A stretch of DNA of 64,000 bases from Oleiagrimonas sp963821885 (lineage in GTDB: Bacteria > Pseudomonadota > Gammaproteobacteria > Xanthomonadales > Rhodanobacteraceae). The DNA is taken from contig CAWGFN010000002.1 in assembly GCA_963821885.1 (NCBI GenBank), positions 711,087-775,086 on the forward strand, given 5' to 3'. A program made the translations under genes and the position numbers. Numbering within the stretch: the stretch's first letter is position 1; each line of letters opens with the position of its first letter. Below the pieces are notes generated by a model. The model ran no database searches. It worked only from the letters and a program-made list of their open reading frames with translations, and had not been told where the DNA came from. Shown here piece by piece: positions 1 through 8,887 of this stretch.

Positions 1-474
1 CAGCGCCTCGGTCGGCACCACGGTGGCCTGGGCGCGCTGGTGGAAGCGCCTGAGGTGTCCGCGCACCAGCGGCGTCAGCCAGCCCATGCCGTAGTGCCGC
101 GCGTAGTGGTCGAAGCGCGTGTGGAAGCCGGTGCTGGCCGGGATCCCCAGGCGCCGCGCGCAGCGCAGGGCGCTCACGCCCAGCGGGCCTTCCGTGGCCA
201 CGTACACCGCGTCCGGGCGCTGATGTCGCCAGGTCCGCATCAGGGTGCGGCCGGCGGGAAATCCGAAGCGCAGGCCGGGGTAGCGCGGGATCCCGGCGCC
301 GGGCAGGCACAGCGTGTCGGCAGGCATCGGCTGGCCGGCCTCGTGGGACTGGCGCGGGCGCACCACGCCGACCCGGTGCCCGCGCGCGCGCAAACCTTCC
401 ACCAGCCCGTGCATGGTCAGGGCCACGCCGTTGGTTTCCGGCGGATAGGTTTCGGTGACGACGCTGATGATCAT
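1..474 (-). CDS. Glycosyltransferase family 4 (GT-B), N-terminal part, runs off the window
   Basis: The minus-strand frame is open from an ATG at 474 to the window edge, giving 158 residues. It begins MIISVVTETYPPETNGVALT, the typical start of GT4 enzymes of the PimB/MgtA type, where the Asn-Gly-Val turn near residues 15-17 sits in the nucleotide-sugar cleft. The usual GLRARGHRVGVV strand follows. Such enzymes add a hexose or mannose to a lipid or glycan acceptor on the cytoplasmic membrane face. The C-terminal donor-binding domain lies outside the window, so substrate cannot be judged. The GT39-like gene at 620 is divergent, so both may serve glycolipid or lipid A modification. No clear ribosome site is visible. 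Confidence 0.8.
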   Translation of the reverse strand, partial: MIISVVTETYPPETNGVALTMHGLVEGLRARGHRVGVVRPRQSHEAGQPMPADTLCLPGAGIPRYPGLRFGFPAGRTLMRTWRHQRPDAVYVATEGPLGVSALRCARRLGIPASTGFHTRFDHYARHYGMGWLTPLVRGHLRRFHQRAQATVVPTEAL

Positions 475-619
475 CTCGCACGCCCGCAACGTGGCCGATG
501 CAAGGATCGTCCCGGCGTGTTGCAGCGGCTTGATCGGCGCATGACCGCCGCGTGACGGGTGCGGTCGCGGGGCGCAGGCGCTACACTGGCGCCTTCGTTC
601 CCCGTGCCGGCTGCCGTTC

Positions 620-2128
620 ATGCCCGTTTCCGATTCCGCCACCCGCGATGCGTCGCGCCGCGCCCTGCTCCTGCTGACCGCCCTGCTGGTGCTGATGGGC
701 TTTGGCTTCCAGGGCTCGCGCGGGCTGTGGAACACCGACGAGGGGCGCTACACCGACACCGCGCTGCAGATGATCGACTCGGGCAACTACCTCCTGCCCG
801 CCTACACCGTCGACCGCCCGAACATTTCCAAGCCGCCGATGACCGCCTGGATCATCGCCGGCGCGGTGAAGGTGCTGGGCCGCAACAGCTGGGCGGTGCG
901 CACGCCCTACGCGCTGGCCTTCATCCTCACCGCCCTGCTGCTGGTGGCGATGGGTCGCGACCTGGTGCCCGACACACCCTGGCTGCCCGGCCTGGTCTAC
1001 GCCTGTTCGCTGTATCCGTTCATGGCCGCCAACGTGGTCAGCACCGACGTGCTGCTGACCGCGTTCGAGGCCCTGGCCGCGCTGGGCTTCGTGCGCGCCT
1101 TCTTCGGACCGGCCATGCCCGCCTCGCGGCGCTGGCTGGCGCTGATGTGGCTGGGCTTCGGCCTGGCCTTCCTGACCAAGGGCCCGCCCGGCCTGATGCC
1201 GCTGCTGGGCATGGCGCCGTACGCCTTCAGGCGCGATGGCTGGCGCGGCGTGCGCCGGCTGTTCAACCCGCTGGGCGTGGTGCTGTTCCTGGCCGTCGGC
1301 CTGAGCTGGTACACCGTGGCGATCCTGTCCACGCCGGGCCTGCTGGACTATTTCCTGCATTACGAGGTCTACGACCGCGTGTTCACCGGCGCGCAGGGCC
1401 GCCACCAGGAGTGGTACGGCTGGCTTGTGGTCTACGGCCCGGTGCTGGTCGTCGGCTCGCTGCCGTGGTGGCCGGCGATGGCGCGCGGCGTGCGCGCGGC
1501 CGTGTCGAAAGCCTGGTGGCGCGCGTGGTGGCGCACGGTCGACGCCCGCCTGTTCCTGGTGCTGTGGCTGGCCGTGCCGCTGCTGGTGTTCTGCCTGGCG
1601 CGCTCGCGCCTGCCGATGTACCTGCTGCCGCTGTTCATGCCGCTGTCGCTGCTGCTGGCGCATGGCCTGCGCGGGCGCATCGACCTCACCCGTACCCGCC
1701 AGCGCCTGGCCCTGGGCGCGTGGGTGGCCGTGCTGCTGCTGTTCAAGGGCGTCGCCGCCTATGCCGTGCACACCGGCGCCGACAACCGCCTGCTCACCCG
1801 GCAGCTGCGCGCGGCCACCGGCGCGGGGCTGGACTACGACGCGCTGGCCATCGTGCGCGACACCGACGATCCCGGCGGCATCCGCAAGAACACGCCGTGG
1901 GGCATGCGGTTGTACCTGGGCAAGGTCGTCTACGGCCTGGCCTGGGGCGATGCCAGGGACGCCGCGCGCCTGTGCCCGCTGCTCGCGCGCCACGGCACGC
2001 TGCTGCTGGCCATCGACACCGGCGTGGCTCCCGCCGTCAAACAGGCCGCCCTGGCCTGCCCGAAGGCGCACGCGCACGTGCTGCCGCAAACCTGGCGGCA
2101 TCGGCAGCTGGTCCTTCTGGGGCACTGA
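620..2128 (+). CDS. GT39/ArnT-like membrane glycosyltransferase
   Basis: A 502-residue polytopic protein. Near the N-terminus it has the catalytic-loop signature of the ArnT/PMT superfamily: D40-E41 within DEGRY, and KPP at 71-73 before a long hydrophobic region of about ten or more helices. The family transfers a sugar from a polyprenyl-phosphate donor to lipid A or protein at the periplasmic face. The length is close to that of bacterial GT39 members, but the C-terminal periplasmic domain is short. The ATG at 620 lies about 30 bases after a TACACT hexamer that could be a -10 box; no -35 stands out. The divergent GT4 gene supports a lipid-linked sugar pathway. The exact acceptor is unknown. 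Confidence 0.85.
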   Translation: MPVSDSATRDASRRALLLLTALLVLMGFGFQGSRGLWNTDEGRYTDTALQMIDSGNYLLPAYTVDRPNISKPPMTAWIIAGAVKVLGRNSWAVRTPYALAFILTALLLVAMGRDLVPDTPWLPGLVYACSLYPFMAANVVSTDVLLTAFEALAALGFVRAFFGPAMPASRRWLALMWLGFGLAFLTKGPPGLMPLLGMAPYAFRRDGWRGVRRLFNPLGVVLFLAVGLSWYTVAILSTPGLLDYFLHYEVYDRVFTGAQGRHQEWYGWLVVYGPVLVVGSLPWWPAMARGVRAAVSKAWWRAWWRTVDARLFLVLWLAVPLLVFCLARSRLPMYLLPLFMPLSLLLAHGLRGRIDLTRTRQRLALGAWVAVLLLFKGVAAYAVHTGADNRLLTRQLRAATGAGLDYDALAIVRDTDDPGGIRKNTPWGMRLYLGKVVYGLAWGDARDAARLCPLLARHGTLLLAIDTGVAPAVKQAALACPKAHAHVLPQTWRHRQLVLLGH

Positions 2129-2156
2129 CACGACGCGGCCCGGATGACCGGGCCGG

Positions 2157-2172
2157 AGATGGCGCGCTCGGC
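2157..2172. repeat. Direct repeat of the tRNA-Arg 3' end (possible att site)
   Basis: AGATGGCGCGCTCGGC is identical to 2939-2954, which spans the encoded CCA, discriminator and acceptor 3' strand of tRNA-Arg plus three flanking bases. Three of the next four bases also match. The copies face the same way, 782 bp apart, and enclose the toxin-antitoxin unit. This is the geometry left by integration at a tRNA 3' end. No integrase is present. Confidence 0.55.
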
Positions 2173-2211
2173 AGGACAACACGCCGGGCTCCAATTGGGA
2201 GCGCAAGAAAA

Positions 2212-2248
2212 CTACGCCATTGACGCATGTGCGCCAGAGGCGTAGCAT
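2212..2248 (+). promoter_or_regulatory. higBA promoter with overlapping inverted repeat
   Basis: TTGACG (2220-2225), a 17-base spacer and TAGCAT (2243-2248) form a good sigma-70 promoter. An inverted repeat, CTACGCC (2212-2218) and GGCGTAG (2239-2245), brackets the -35 and overlaps the -10, as expected for an autoregulatory antitoxin operator. Transcription would start at about 2254-2255, on or beside the toxin ATG, so the toxin message is probably leaderless. Confidence 0.5.
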
Positions 2249-2254
2249 TCTTCC

Positions 2255-2569
2255 ATGGTTTTTGTCGAGACGCCTGTATTCACATCTCAAATCAAGAGCT
2301 TACTGAGTGACGAAGAATACGCTGCGTTCCAGCGCCGATTGGCTGCCCACCCCGAATCCGGAGCTGTCATCAAGGGAACTGGCGGGTTACGCAAGATCAG
2401 GGTCGCTGCAAACGGTGGCGGCAAACGCGGCGGGGCACGCGTGATCTATTACCACTTCGTCAGCGCCTCGCAAATCGCCCTGTTGCTCATCTATCCGAAA
2501 AACCAGCAAGACGATCTGACTGCAGCCCAAAAGGCCGCTCTGAAACGAGTCATCGATCAATGGAGGTAA
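2255..2569 (+). CDS. higB: RelE/HigB-type mRNA interferase toxin
   Basis: A 104-residue protein with the HigB2 subfamily signature: an N-terminal helix rich in Ser-Asp-Glu-Glu, then GTGGLRKIRVA at 41-51 and a KRGGARVIYY strand at 57-66. The GGxRKxR-type basic core is the catalytic surface that cuts mRNA on the ribosome. Length is normal for the family. The antitoxin gene follows at once, with toxin first, as in higBA systems. Its codon use is less GC-rich than that of its neighbours, and it lies between copies of a tRNA 3' end, both of which suggest horizontal acquisition. No ribosome site precedes the ATG; the mapped promoter suggests leaderless translation. Activity is inferred from family only. 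Confidence 0.9.
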   Translation: MVFVETPVFTSQIKSLLSDEEYAAFQRRLAAHPESGAVIKGTGGLRKIRVAANGGGKRGGARVIYYHFVSASQIALLLIYPKNQQDDLTAAQKAALKRVIDQWR

Positions 2570-2571
2570 CC

Positions 2572-2862
2572 ATGGATCCCGACATGTTCGCCAATCTGAT
2601 GGAAAGCGTGAGCCAGATGGACGAGATTGTCCGTGGCGAACGCCAGCCGTCACGCGAATTTCATATCGACGCGATGGCGGTAAAGGAGATACGCCGCGCG
2701 ACCGGCCTGTCGCAGGCCAAGTTCGCCCGCATGGTCGACGTGCAGATCGGCACCCTGCGCAACTGGGAACAGGGCAGGCGTGAACCGGCCGGACCGGCAA
2801 AAGCGTTGCTTCGGGCGATCAGCAAGGACCCCGAGCACGTGCTGAAGGCCCTGGCGGGGTAA
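2572..2862 (+). CDS. higA: HigA/NadS-type helix-turn-helix antitoxin
   Basis: A 96-residue protein with an Xre-type helix-turn-helix at about 36-70 (AVKEIRRATGLSQAKFARMV, then NWEQGRR). It matches the antitoxin that pairs with HigB2: an N-terminal toxin-binding region and a C-terminal DNA-binding domain. I chose the ATG at 2572 because GGAGG at 2562-2566 sits five bases upstream. An earlier ATG at 2560 overlaps the toxin reading frame and would add four residues. The toxin stop at 2569 leaves two bases between the genes, so translation is probably coupled. It should repress the promoter at 2220-2248 through the flanking inverted repeat. A rho-independent terminator follows at 2909. Confidence 0.9.
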   Translation: MDPDMFANLMESVSQMDEIVRGERQPSREFHIDAMAVKEIRRATGLSQAKFARMVDVQIGTLRNWEQGRREPAGPAKALLRAISKDPEHVLKALAG

Positions 2863-2908
2863 CCATACGCGAGACGGTCATACCTCGCCGCCAGCACCAC
2901 GAAACAAC

Positions 2909-2935
2909 AAAGGCCGCTCAGCAAGCGGCCTTTTT
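2909..2935 (+). terminator. Rho-independent terminator after higA
   Basis: GGCCGCT (2912-2918) pairs with AGCGGCC (2924-2930) around a five-base loop and is followed by five T. Three A precede it, so it could also stop minus-strand transcripts from tRNA-Arg to some extent. Confidence 0.85.
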
Positions 2936-2938
2936 GAC

Positions 2939-2954
2939 AGATGGCGCGCTCGGC
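2939..2954. repeat. Direct repeat overlapping tRNA-Arg 3' end
   Basis: The second copy of the 16-base repeat at 2157-2172. It covers the CCA end and acceptor 3' strand of the intact tRNA gene, so this copy would be the functional side of an integration event. Confidence 0.55.
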
Positions 2955-3018
2955 GGGATTCGAACCCACGACCCCTGCCTTCGGAGGGCAGTACTCTATC
3001 CAGCTGAGCTACGAGCGC
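2942..3018 (-). tRNA. tRNA-Arg (anticodon CCG)
   Basis: On the minus strand a full cloverleaf can be folded. The acceptor GCGCTCG pairs with CGAGCGC, the D arm contains AGCTCAGCTGGATAGAG, and the anticodon stem CTGCC/GGCAG carries the loop CTCCGAA. The T arm contains GGTTCGAATCC. Anticodon CCG reads CGG (Arg). CCA is encoded. Length is 77 bases. The 3' end faces the higBA unit. Confidence 0.95.
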
Positions 3019-3145
3019 GTGGCGGGCATTGTAGCCGAGGCGGGTGCCTGCGCCTACGTCCGGCGCGGCGATCCCTGAAGCACGAAGGCCCCCGCCGTTG
3101 CCGGCGGAGGCCTCCCTGCGTCGCGCATGGCGCGGCGTGTCGCGG

Positions 3146-5121
3146 TCAGTGCAGCGCCTTGAGCGTGTGCTTGAGCGGGGTCAGCACCTCGGACAGGTAG
3201 TCCGGCCGGCCCTTGATGCGCTCCAGGTGCGGGTACTGCAGGCCGCCGTGGTAGTTGATCTCGACGGTCTGGTAGGCGTCGAAGTTCTTCACCAGCAGCT
3301 TGATCGGCGCCTTGCTGTCCTTGGCGTCGGTGATGGCCTTCTTCAGCGCGTCGGTGCTGAAATCCTGGCCGTTGACGGCGACGATGGTCATCGATGGCGC
3401 CAGGCCCGCCTTGAACGCCGGACCATCCCACAGCACGTCGCGCAACTCGCCCTTGCCGCTCACCGCGATGCCGATGGAGTAGCTCAGGTCGGCGAAGTGG
3501 TAACGCTTCTCCAGGGCCTGCATGCCGTCGCTGGGCTTGTCGGTGTAGACCAGCTTCCAGCCCTCGTCCTCCAGGCCCTTGGACAGGTTCACGTGACCCT
3601 CGAGGCGGTGGTCGAGGAAGCTCTTCCAGTCGTACGGAGCCACCTTGTTCAACGCGGCCACGATGTCGTCGAAGCGCCAGGTGTTGATGTCCCAGGCACC
3701 CGGATCGACACCGAAGAAGTCACGCGCGAAGTTGTTCAGATTGCGCTTGTTGTGGGTCAGCTCGCGGATCTTCGCGTCCACTGCGGTCCAGATCATCTGG
3801 CCACCCGAGTAGTAGTCCTCGCTCATCTGGTAGTTGCGGTACGGCAACGGCGCACGCTGGGCGATGGTCGGGTCGTTGGTGGTGTCGAGGATGTTGCGCC
3901 AGGTCATGCCCGGGCGGCCGCGGTCATAGCGCGCGCCGACGGCGGCCAGCATCTCCAGCGCCTGCTTCTTGGTCCACAGGCCCGAACGCGCGGCCATCAC
4001 GTAGCCCGAGTACTGGGTGAAGCCCTCGTAGACCCACAGGCCCATGTCGCGCTTGACCTCGTTGAAGTTCGGCGTCCACAGCTCGGCCGGGCGGCGGTAC
4101 TTGCCGTCCCAGGAGTGGTTGAACTCGTGCGCCAGCAGGTCGCGGCCGGCCCAGCTCTGCTTGTACTTGGTGAAGTAGTCGGTGCCGACGCCGTTCTCGC
4201 TGGAACGGTGGTGCTCCAGGCCGATGCCGCTCATCTTCTTGCTCAGCGAGAGCAGGAAATCGTAGTGATTGAAGTGGAAGGTGCCGTACTGGCGGTGCAT
4301 CTGCGTGACCAGTTCGCGGTGCGCGGCGATGGCGTCCTTGCTGGCATCGAGGTCCTTGGCCTCGTCGGCGAACACGTTCAGGTGCACCGGCACGGTGCCG
4401 CCGGGGTTGAGGTCGAAGCGCTTGTAGTACTTGCCGGCGAACATCGGCGAGTCGACCAGGTTCTCGAAGTCGATCGGCTTGAAGGTCACCGTGTAGCTGC
4501 CCGCGGCCTCGCCGTGGCCGGCTTGCTGGTCGGCCGCGCGCAGCGCGGTGGCGTACTTGAAGTCCTTGGGCAACGTGACGTCGGCCTGCACCTGGATGTC
4601 GCGGCCGTAGTAAGCCGGCCGGATACAGCGCCACCGTGTTCCACTGCAGGTTGAGCATCTGCGGGGTCATCACGATGCGGCCCTGTCGGCGGTTCTGCGG
4701 CGACAGGTACTGGAACCACACGTCGAGCGCGCTTCACGCCCTCGGGCACGTCGACGTGGAAGGCGTAGACGTTGGCCGGGTCGCGCTTCCACTTCAGCAC
4801 CTCGCCATTGGCCTTGACCACCAGGCCGGCGAACTTGTCGATGGGACCGGTCGGCGAATGGTTGCCGGGGATCCACTGCGGATACAGCAGGGTGACCGGA
4901 CCGGCGCTGACCGGGATGGTCTCGTTGACGCGGAAGATGCGGTGCGCCAGGTCGGTGGCGTCCACGCTGAGCTTGAGGGTGCCGGGATAGGCCACGTCCT
5001 GCGGCGCGGGGACGGTGAATTCGCGCGGCACGGGCTGCGGGCCGCTGCTGGCCTGCGCGCCGAGGGCAGGCAACGCCAGCAGTGTGGCCAGCAGGGCCAC
5101 GGTGAGGGTACGGGTCTTCAT
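3146..5121 (-). pseudogene. M61 family metallopeptidase with PDZ domain, two frameshifts
   Basis: This is a relative of the glycyl aminopeptidase family M61 and a paralogue of the next gene. The ATG at 5121 has GGAGA seven bases upstream and encodes a signal peptide ending near GAQA. The zinc site HEFNH is at 4117-4129. A C-terminal PDZ-like region follows (AGLAPSMTIVAVNGQDF). The frame breaks twice. An extra base near 4733 follows PEGVK, so the next part (WFQYLSPQNR) is read in another frame. An extra A near 4612-4613 after YPAG shifts it again before the YYGRDIQVQ part. With both bases removed the protein is about 657 residues, like its 644-residue neighbour. All other motifs are intact, so either recent decay or two sequence errors is possible. 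Confidence 0.8.
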
Positions 5122-5185
5122 CAATCGGTCTCCGATGGAGCGGTGACGCCGGCCGCACGATTGCCGTGCGGCCGGCCTGTGTCGA

Positions 5186-7120
5186 TTACTTGCGCGCCTT
5201 GAGGATGGCGTCGAGGCGGTTCCGGGTGCCCTTCACGCGCACCAGGTGCGGGTACTTCAGGCCGCCGTGGTAGTCGATATCCAGCGTGCGGTAGCGGCCG
5301 ATGCTCTTGATCAGCAGCTTGATCGGCGCCTTGTTGCTGGCGGCGTCGGTGACCGCCTGCTTCATGCCGCCGGTGCTGAAGTCCTTGCCGTTGACGGCGA
5401 CCACCGTCATGCCCGGGACCAGACCGGCCTTGAAGGCGGGGCCGCCCCACTGCACGTCGTACACGCGGCCGCTGCTGCCGACCATGAAGCCGGCCGAGTA
5501 GGACAGGTTCAGGCCGCGGTTGAAGGCGCCGGAGGTGGACTTCTCGAAGGCCGAGGGCTTGTCGGTGTAGACCAGCTTCCAGCCGCCGCGCTCGAGGCCG
5601 TGCTCGGGCAGATCGGTGCCGGTGTAGTCCAGGCGCTCGCGCAGGAACTTGGCCCAGTCATAGGGCTGCACGGCGTTCAGCGTCTTGACCACCTCGTCGA
5701 AGTCGTAGGTGCGGGTCACGTAGCTGCCGTTGTCCATGCCGTAGAAGGCGTGGGCGAAGTCATCCAGCGACTTGTGGCCACGGCTGAGCTCGCGGAGCTT
5801 GGTGTCCACGTCCAGCCACAGCAGCTGGCCTTCCGGATAGAAGTCGGTGCCGCGGCGCCAGTTGCTCCAGCCGCCGCGACCGGCGTAGGTCAGGGGCGCG
5901 GCCGTCGCGGTGTCCTGCAGCGAGCGCCACTGGCGGCCGGTGCGATGGGCCATGCTGGCGGCGATCATGGCGATGGCGTCGTGGTACTGGTCGGCCGTCC
6001 ACAGGCCCGAACGCGCGGTCAGCACGCCGGCCCAGTAGTCGGTCAGGCCCTCGTAGACCCACAGCAGGTCGTCGCTCTTGACCATGTTGAAATTCGGCGT
6101 CCACAGGTCGTACGGACGGCGGAACTTGCCGTTCCACGAATGCACCCACTCGTGCGGCATGAGCGTGGCCGCGCGCAGGTACAGGGCCTTGTTGGTCAGG
6201 TAGTCCGCCGGCAGGCGGTCGTCGCTGGACTGGTGGTGCTCCAGGCCGAAGTGGTCGACCTGGTCGGACAGGGTCAGCAGGAAGTCGTAATGCTCGAAGT
6301 GATGGTTGCCGAACAGCGCCAGGATCTGCTTGACCAGCTGGCGGTGGTCGGCGATCTGCTCCTTGCTGATGTCCACGTTGTCGGCGCTGTCACCGACGAT
6401 GTTCAGGTGCACCGGCACCTTGGCGCCCGGCGCCAGGTCCACGCGCTTGAAGTACTTGCCGGCGATAAGCGGCGAGTCGACGAAGTTGTTGAAGCTGACC
6501 GGCTTGAACGTCACCTGGTCGCCGGACTGGCTGGCCACTTCCAGCGCGCTGGCGAACTTCCAGCCCTCGGGCAGCTCCACGGTCGGCTGGATCATCACCT
6601 GCCGCGAGTAGTAGCCGGCCGGGTAGAACGCCACCTGATTGAACTCGATGTCGGCCAGGTCGTTGTCGGTCGACGGGCCGGCGCCGAACTGGCCGCCGTT
6701 GCCCGGCGACAGGAACTGGAAGCTCAGGTCCAGCGCCTTCACGCCCTCGGGCACCTTAAGGTGCAGGGTGAACATGTCGCGCAGGTCGCGCTGCCAGGGA
6801 ATCTGCTTGCCGTTGGCGGTGATGATCAGGCCGGCGATGTTGTTGATCGGGCCGGTCGGCGCGTGCTCGCCGGGAATCCACTTGGGGTAGTACAGCGTGA
6901 AGTCGCCGGACTTGGCCACCGGAATGGTCTCGCGCACGTCGAAGATGCGGTCGGCGGCGCGACGCATGTCCACGTGCACCGACAGCGTGCCACCGGGATA
7001 CGGCGTGTCGCTGGGATGCTTGTTGTGGGGGGCCGTGGCGGCCAGTGTCGCGGGCGCGACGGACAGTGCCGCGACCAGCGCGCACGCGGCAAGAATCGGA
7101 CGGAATGATGTGCTCGACAT
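5186..7120 (-). CDS. M61 family secreted metallopeptidase with PDZ domain
   Basis: A 644-residue exported peptidase. I place the start at 7120 (MSSTSFRPILAACALVAALS, a signal peptide) because GGGAG lies upstream; the frame stays open to 7270 but that part has no protein-like character. An N-terminal beta domain is followed by the catalytic domain with HEWVH at 323-327 (two zinc-binding His and the catalytic Glu), then a PDZ-like module near the C-terminus (AGLVPGMTVVAVNGKDF). M61 enzymes release small N-terminal residues, often Gly or Ala, from peptides in the periplasm. The frameshifted paralogue lies 64 bases downstream on the same strand, so the pair arose by tandem duplication and is probably cotranscribed. 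Confidence 0.9.
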   Translation of the reverse strand: MSSTSFRPILAACALVAALSVAPATLAATAPHNKHPSDTPYPGGTLSVHVDMRRAADRIFDVRETIPVAKSGDFTLYYPKWIPGEHAPTGPINNIAGLIITANGKQIPWQRDLRDMFTLHLKVPEGVKALDLSFQFLSPGNGGQFGAGPSTDNDLADIEFNQVAFYPAGYYSRQVMIQPTVELPEGWKFASALEVASQSGDQVTFKPVSFNNFVDSPLIAGKYFKRVDLAPGAKVPVHLNIVGDSADNVDISKEQIADHRQLVKQILALFGNHHFEHYDFLLTLSDQVDHFGLEHHQSSDDRLPADYLTNKALYLRAATLMPHEWVHSWNGKFRRPYDLWTPNFNMVKSDDLLWVYEGLTDYWAGVLTARSGLWTADQYHDAIAMIAASMAHRTGRQWRSLQDTATAAPLTYAGRGGWSNWRRGTDFYPEGQLLWLDVDTKLRELSRGHKSLDDFAHAFYGMDNGSYVTRTYDFDEVVKTLNAVQPYDWAKFLRERLDYTGTDLPEHGLERGGWKLVYTDKPSAFEKSTSGAFNRGLNLSYSAGFMVGSSGRVYDVQWGGPAFKAGLVPGMTVVAVNGKDFSTGGMKQAVTDAASNKAPIKLLIKSIGRYRTLDIDYHGGLKYPHLVRVKGTRNRLDAILKARK

Positions 7121-7330
7121 GGGGACTCCCGGATGGACGACGCCGCGAGACCACTCGGCTCGCGTCGTCGGTCGTTGACGATGAAGAACGCCCGCATGCC
7201 CCCTGGGGTAAAACGGGCGATCCATCCATCCTAGACCCGGGTCGGGCCCCACCCTTGTGCCAAAGGTCATGCCGGCACGGTGATGGCGACACCCGACGCC
7301 GCGCGCGGCGGCCGGGTGTCGCCCGCAGGC

Positions 7331-8887
7331 TTACTGGCCAGCCTGCTCGTGCTCGTTCTGCACCTTGCTGTGGCGCATGCCGTAGCCGAAATAGATCACG
7401 AAGCCGATCGCCATCCAGACGATGAAGCGCAGGATCGTGACCATGTCCAGGCCGCCGATCGGCGCGAAGTGGCCATCCTTGAACCACGGCCATCCGATGA
7501 TCAGGAACAGCGAGAACAGGATGCCCAGCGGCGCCAGCAGCCACAGCGCCGGCGTGCGGAAGCGACGCTCCAGTTCGGGCCGGCGGATGCGCAGGATCAG
7601 CACCGAGGCGCAGATCAGGATGAACGCCGAAAGGGTGCCGATGTTGACCAGTTCGGCCAGCTCGCGGATCGGCAGGAAGCCGGCCGCCAGGGCGGTGAAG
7701 ATGCCCAGGAGCATGGTCGGGCGGTACGGCGTGCCGTGCACCGGATGGCTCTTGGCGAACCACTCCGGCAGCAGGCCGTCACGCGCCAGGGCGAACCAGA
7801 TGCGCGCCGCGCCCAGCATGAAGGCGAACACCACGCTGGCGATGCCGCAGACCGCGGCGATGTCGATGATCGCGCTGATCCAGGTCAGGCCGCGCGCGGC
7901 GAACACCGCGCTCACCGGCGCCTGGCTGGACAGGATCATCTGCGAGCACTGCCCGGCCACCTGGGACGGATCCATGCAGCCGTTGTAGGGCACCATGCCG
8001 GTCAGCACCAGCGAAATGGCCAGGTACATCAGCATCGAGATGCCCAGCGACAGCACCACCGCCAGGGGCAGGTCGCGCTGCGGGTTCTTGGCCTCCTCGG
8101 CCGCGGTGGTCAGGGTGTCGTAGCCGAACACCGCGAAGAACACGATGCTGGCCGCGGCCAGCACGCCGTTCCAGCCATAGCGCGTGCCGCCGGATGCGTG
8201 CACGTCCTGCACCACATGCGGAATGAACGGCGTCCAGTTGGAGGTGTGCACGTAGAACGCGCCGGCGACGATGACGATCACCACGCCGATCACCTTCATG
8301 GTCACCACGATGGTGTTCAGGCGGGCGCCGATCTCGGTGCGCATGATCTGGATCCAGGCGATGCCCAGGGCCACGACCACGGCAATAAGGTTGACCACCC
8401 GGCCGCTGTCCGGATGCGCCGGGTCATAGGCGCCCTGCAGCCACACCGGCAGGTGCAGGCCGGTGATCTGGGTGATCAGCGACTGCAGGTAGTTGGACGT
8501 ACCCGCCGCGACCACGCCGACGATCAGCGCGTACTCGACCAGCAGGTCCCAGCCGATGATCCAGGCCGGCAACTCGCCCAGCACCGCGTAGCCGTAGGTG
8601 TAGGCGCTGCCGGTGACCGGGATCATGCCGGCGAACTCGGCGTAGGACAGCGCCGCGCAGGCGCTGCCGATGCCGGCGACCAGGAAGCTGATGATGATGG
8701 CCGGACCGGCGTTCAGCGCGGCCTCGTTGGGCGCCAGCACGAACACGCCGACGCCGACGATGGCGCCGATGCCGATGGCGGTGAGCTGCCACACGCCCAT
8801 GGTGCGGCGGAAATCAGTGCTGGCGCCTGCATCCGTCTGCAGCTGTTCGACGGACTTGCGCCGGATCAGTCTGGACCAGAATCCCAT
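7331..8887 (-). CDS. APC-superfamily amino acid permease
   Basis: A 518-residue protein with about 12 membrane helices. The first helix carries the APC glycine motif GIGAIVGVGVFVL, which binds the amino acid backbone, and helix 2 has FLVAGIGSACAALSYAEFAGMIP. The overall pattern fits the CAT/YfnA cationic amino acid transporter branch, which takes up amino acids across the inner membrane. The start at 8887 has AAGGGG upstream. A 355-base region with a GC-rich hairpin precedes it. The substrate cannot be set from sequence alone. No related catabolic gene is adjacent. Confidence 0.88.
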   Translation of the reverse strand: MGFWSRLIRRKSVEQLQTDAGASTDFRRTMGVWQLTAIGIGAIVGVGVFVLAPNEAALNAGPAIIISFLVAGIGSACAALSYAEFAGMIPVTGSAYTYGYAVLGELPAWIIGWDLLVEYALIVGVVAAGTSNYLQSLITQITGLHLPVWLQGAYDPAHPDSGRVVNLIAVVVALGIAWIQIMRTEIGARLNTIVVTMKVIGVVIVIVAGAFYVHTSNWTPFIPHVVQDVHASGGTRYGWNGVLAAASIVFFAVFGYDTLTTAAEEAKNPQRDLPLAVVLSLGISMLMYLAISLVLTGMVPYNGCMDPSQVAGQCSQMILSSQAPVSAVFAARGLTWISAIIDIAAVCGIASVVFAFMLGAARIWFALARDGLLPEWFAKSHPVHGTPYRPTMLLGIFTALAAGFLPIRELAELVNIGTLSAFILICASVLILRIRRPELERRFRTPALWLLAPLGILFSLFLIIGWPWFKDGHFAPIGGLDMVTILRFIVWMAIGFVIYFGYGMRHSKVQNEHEQAGQ

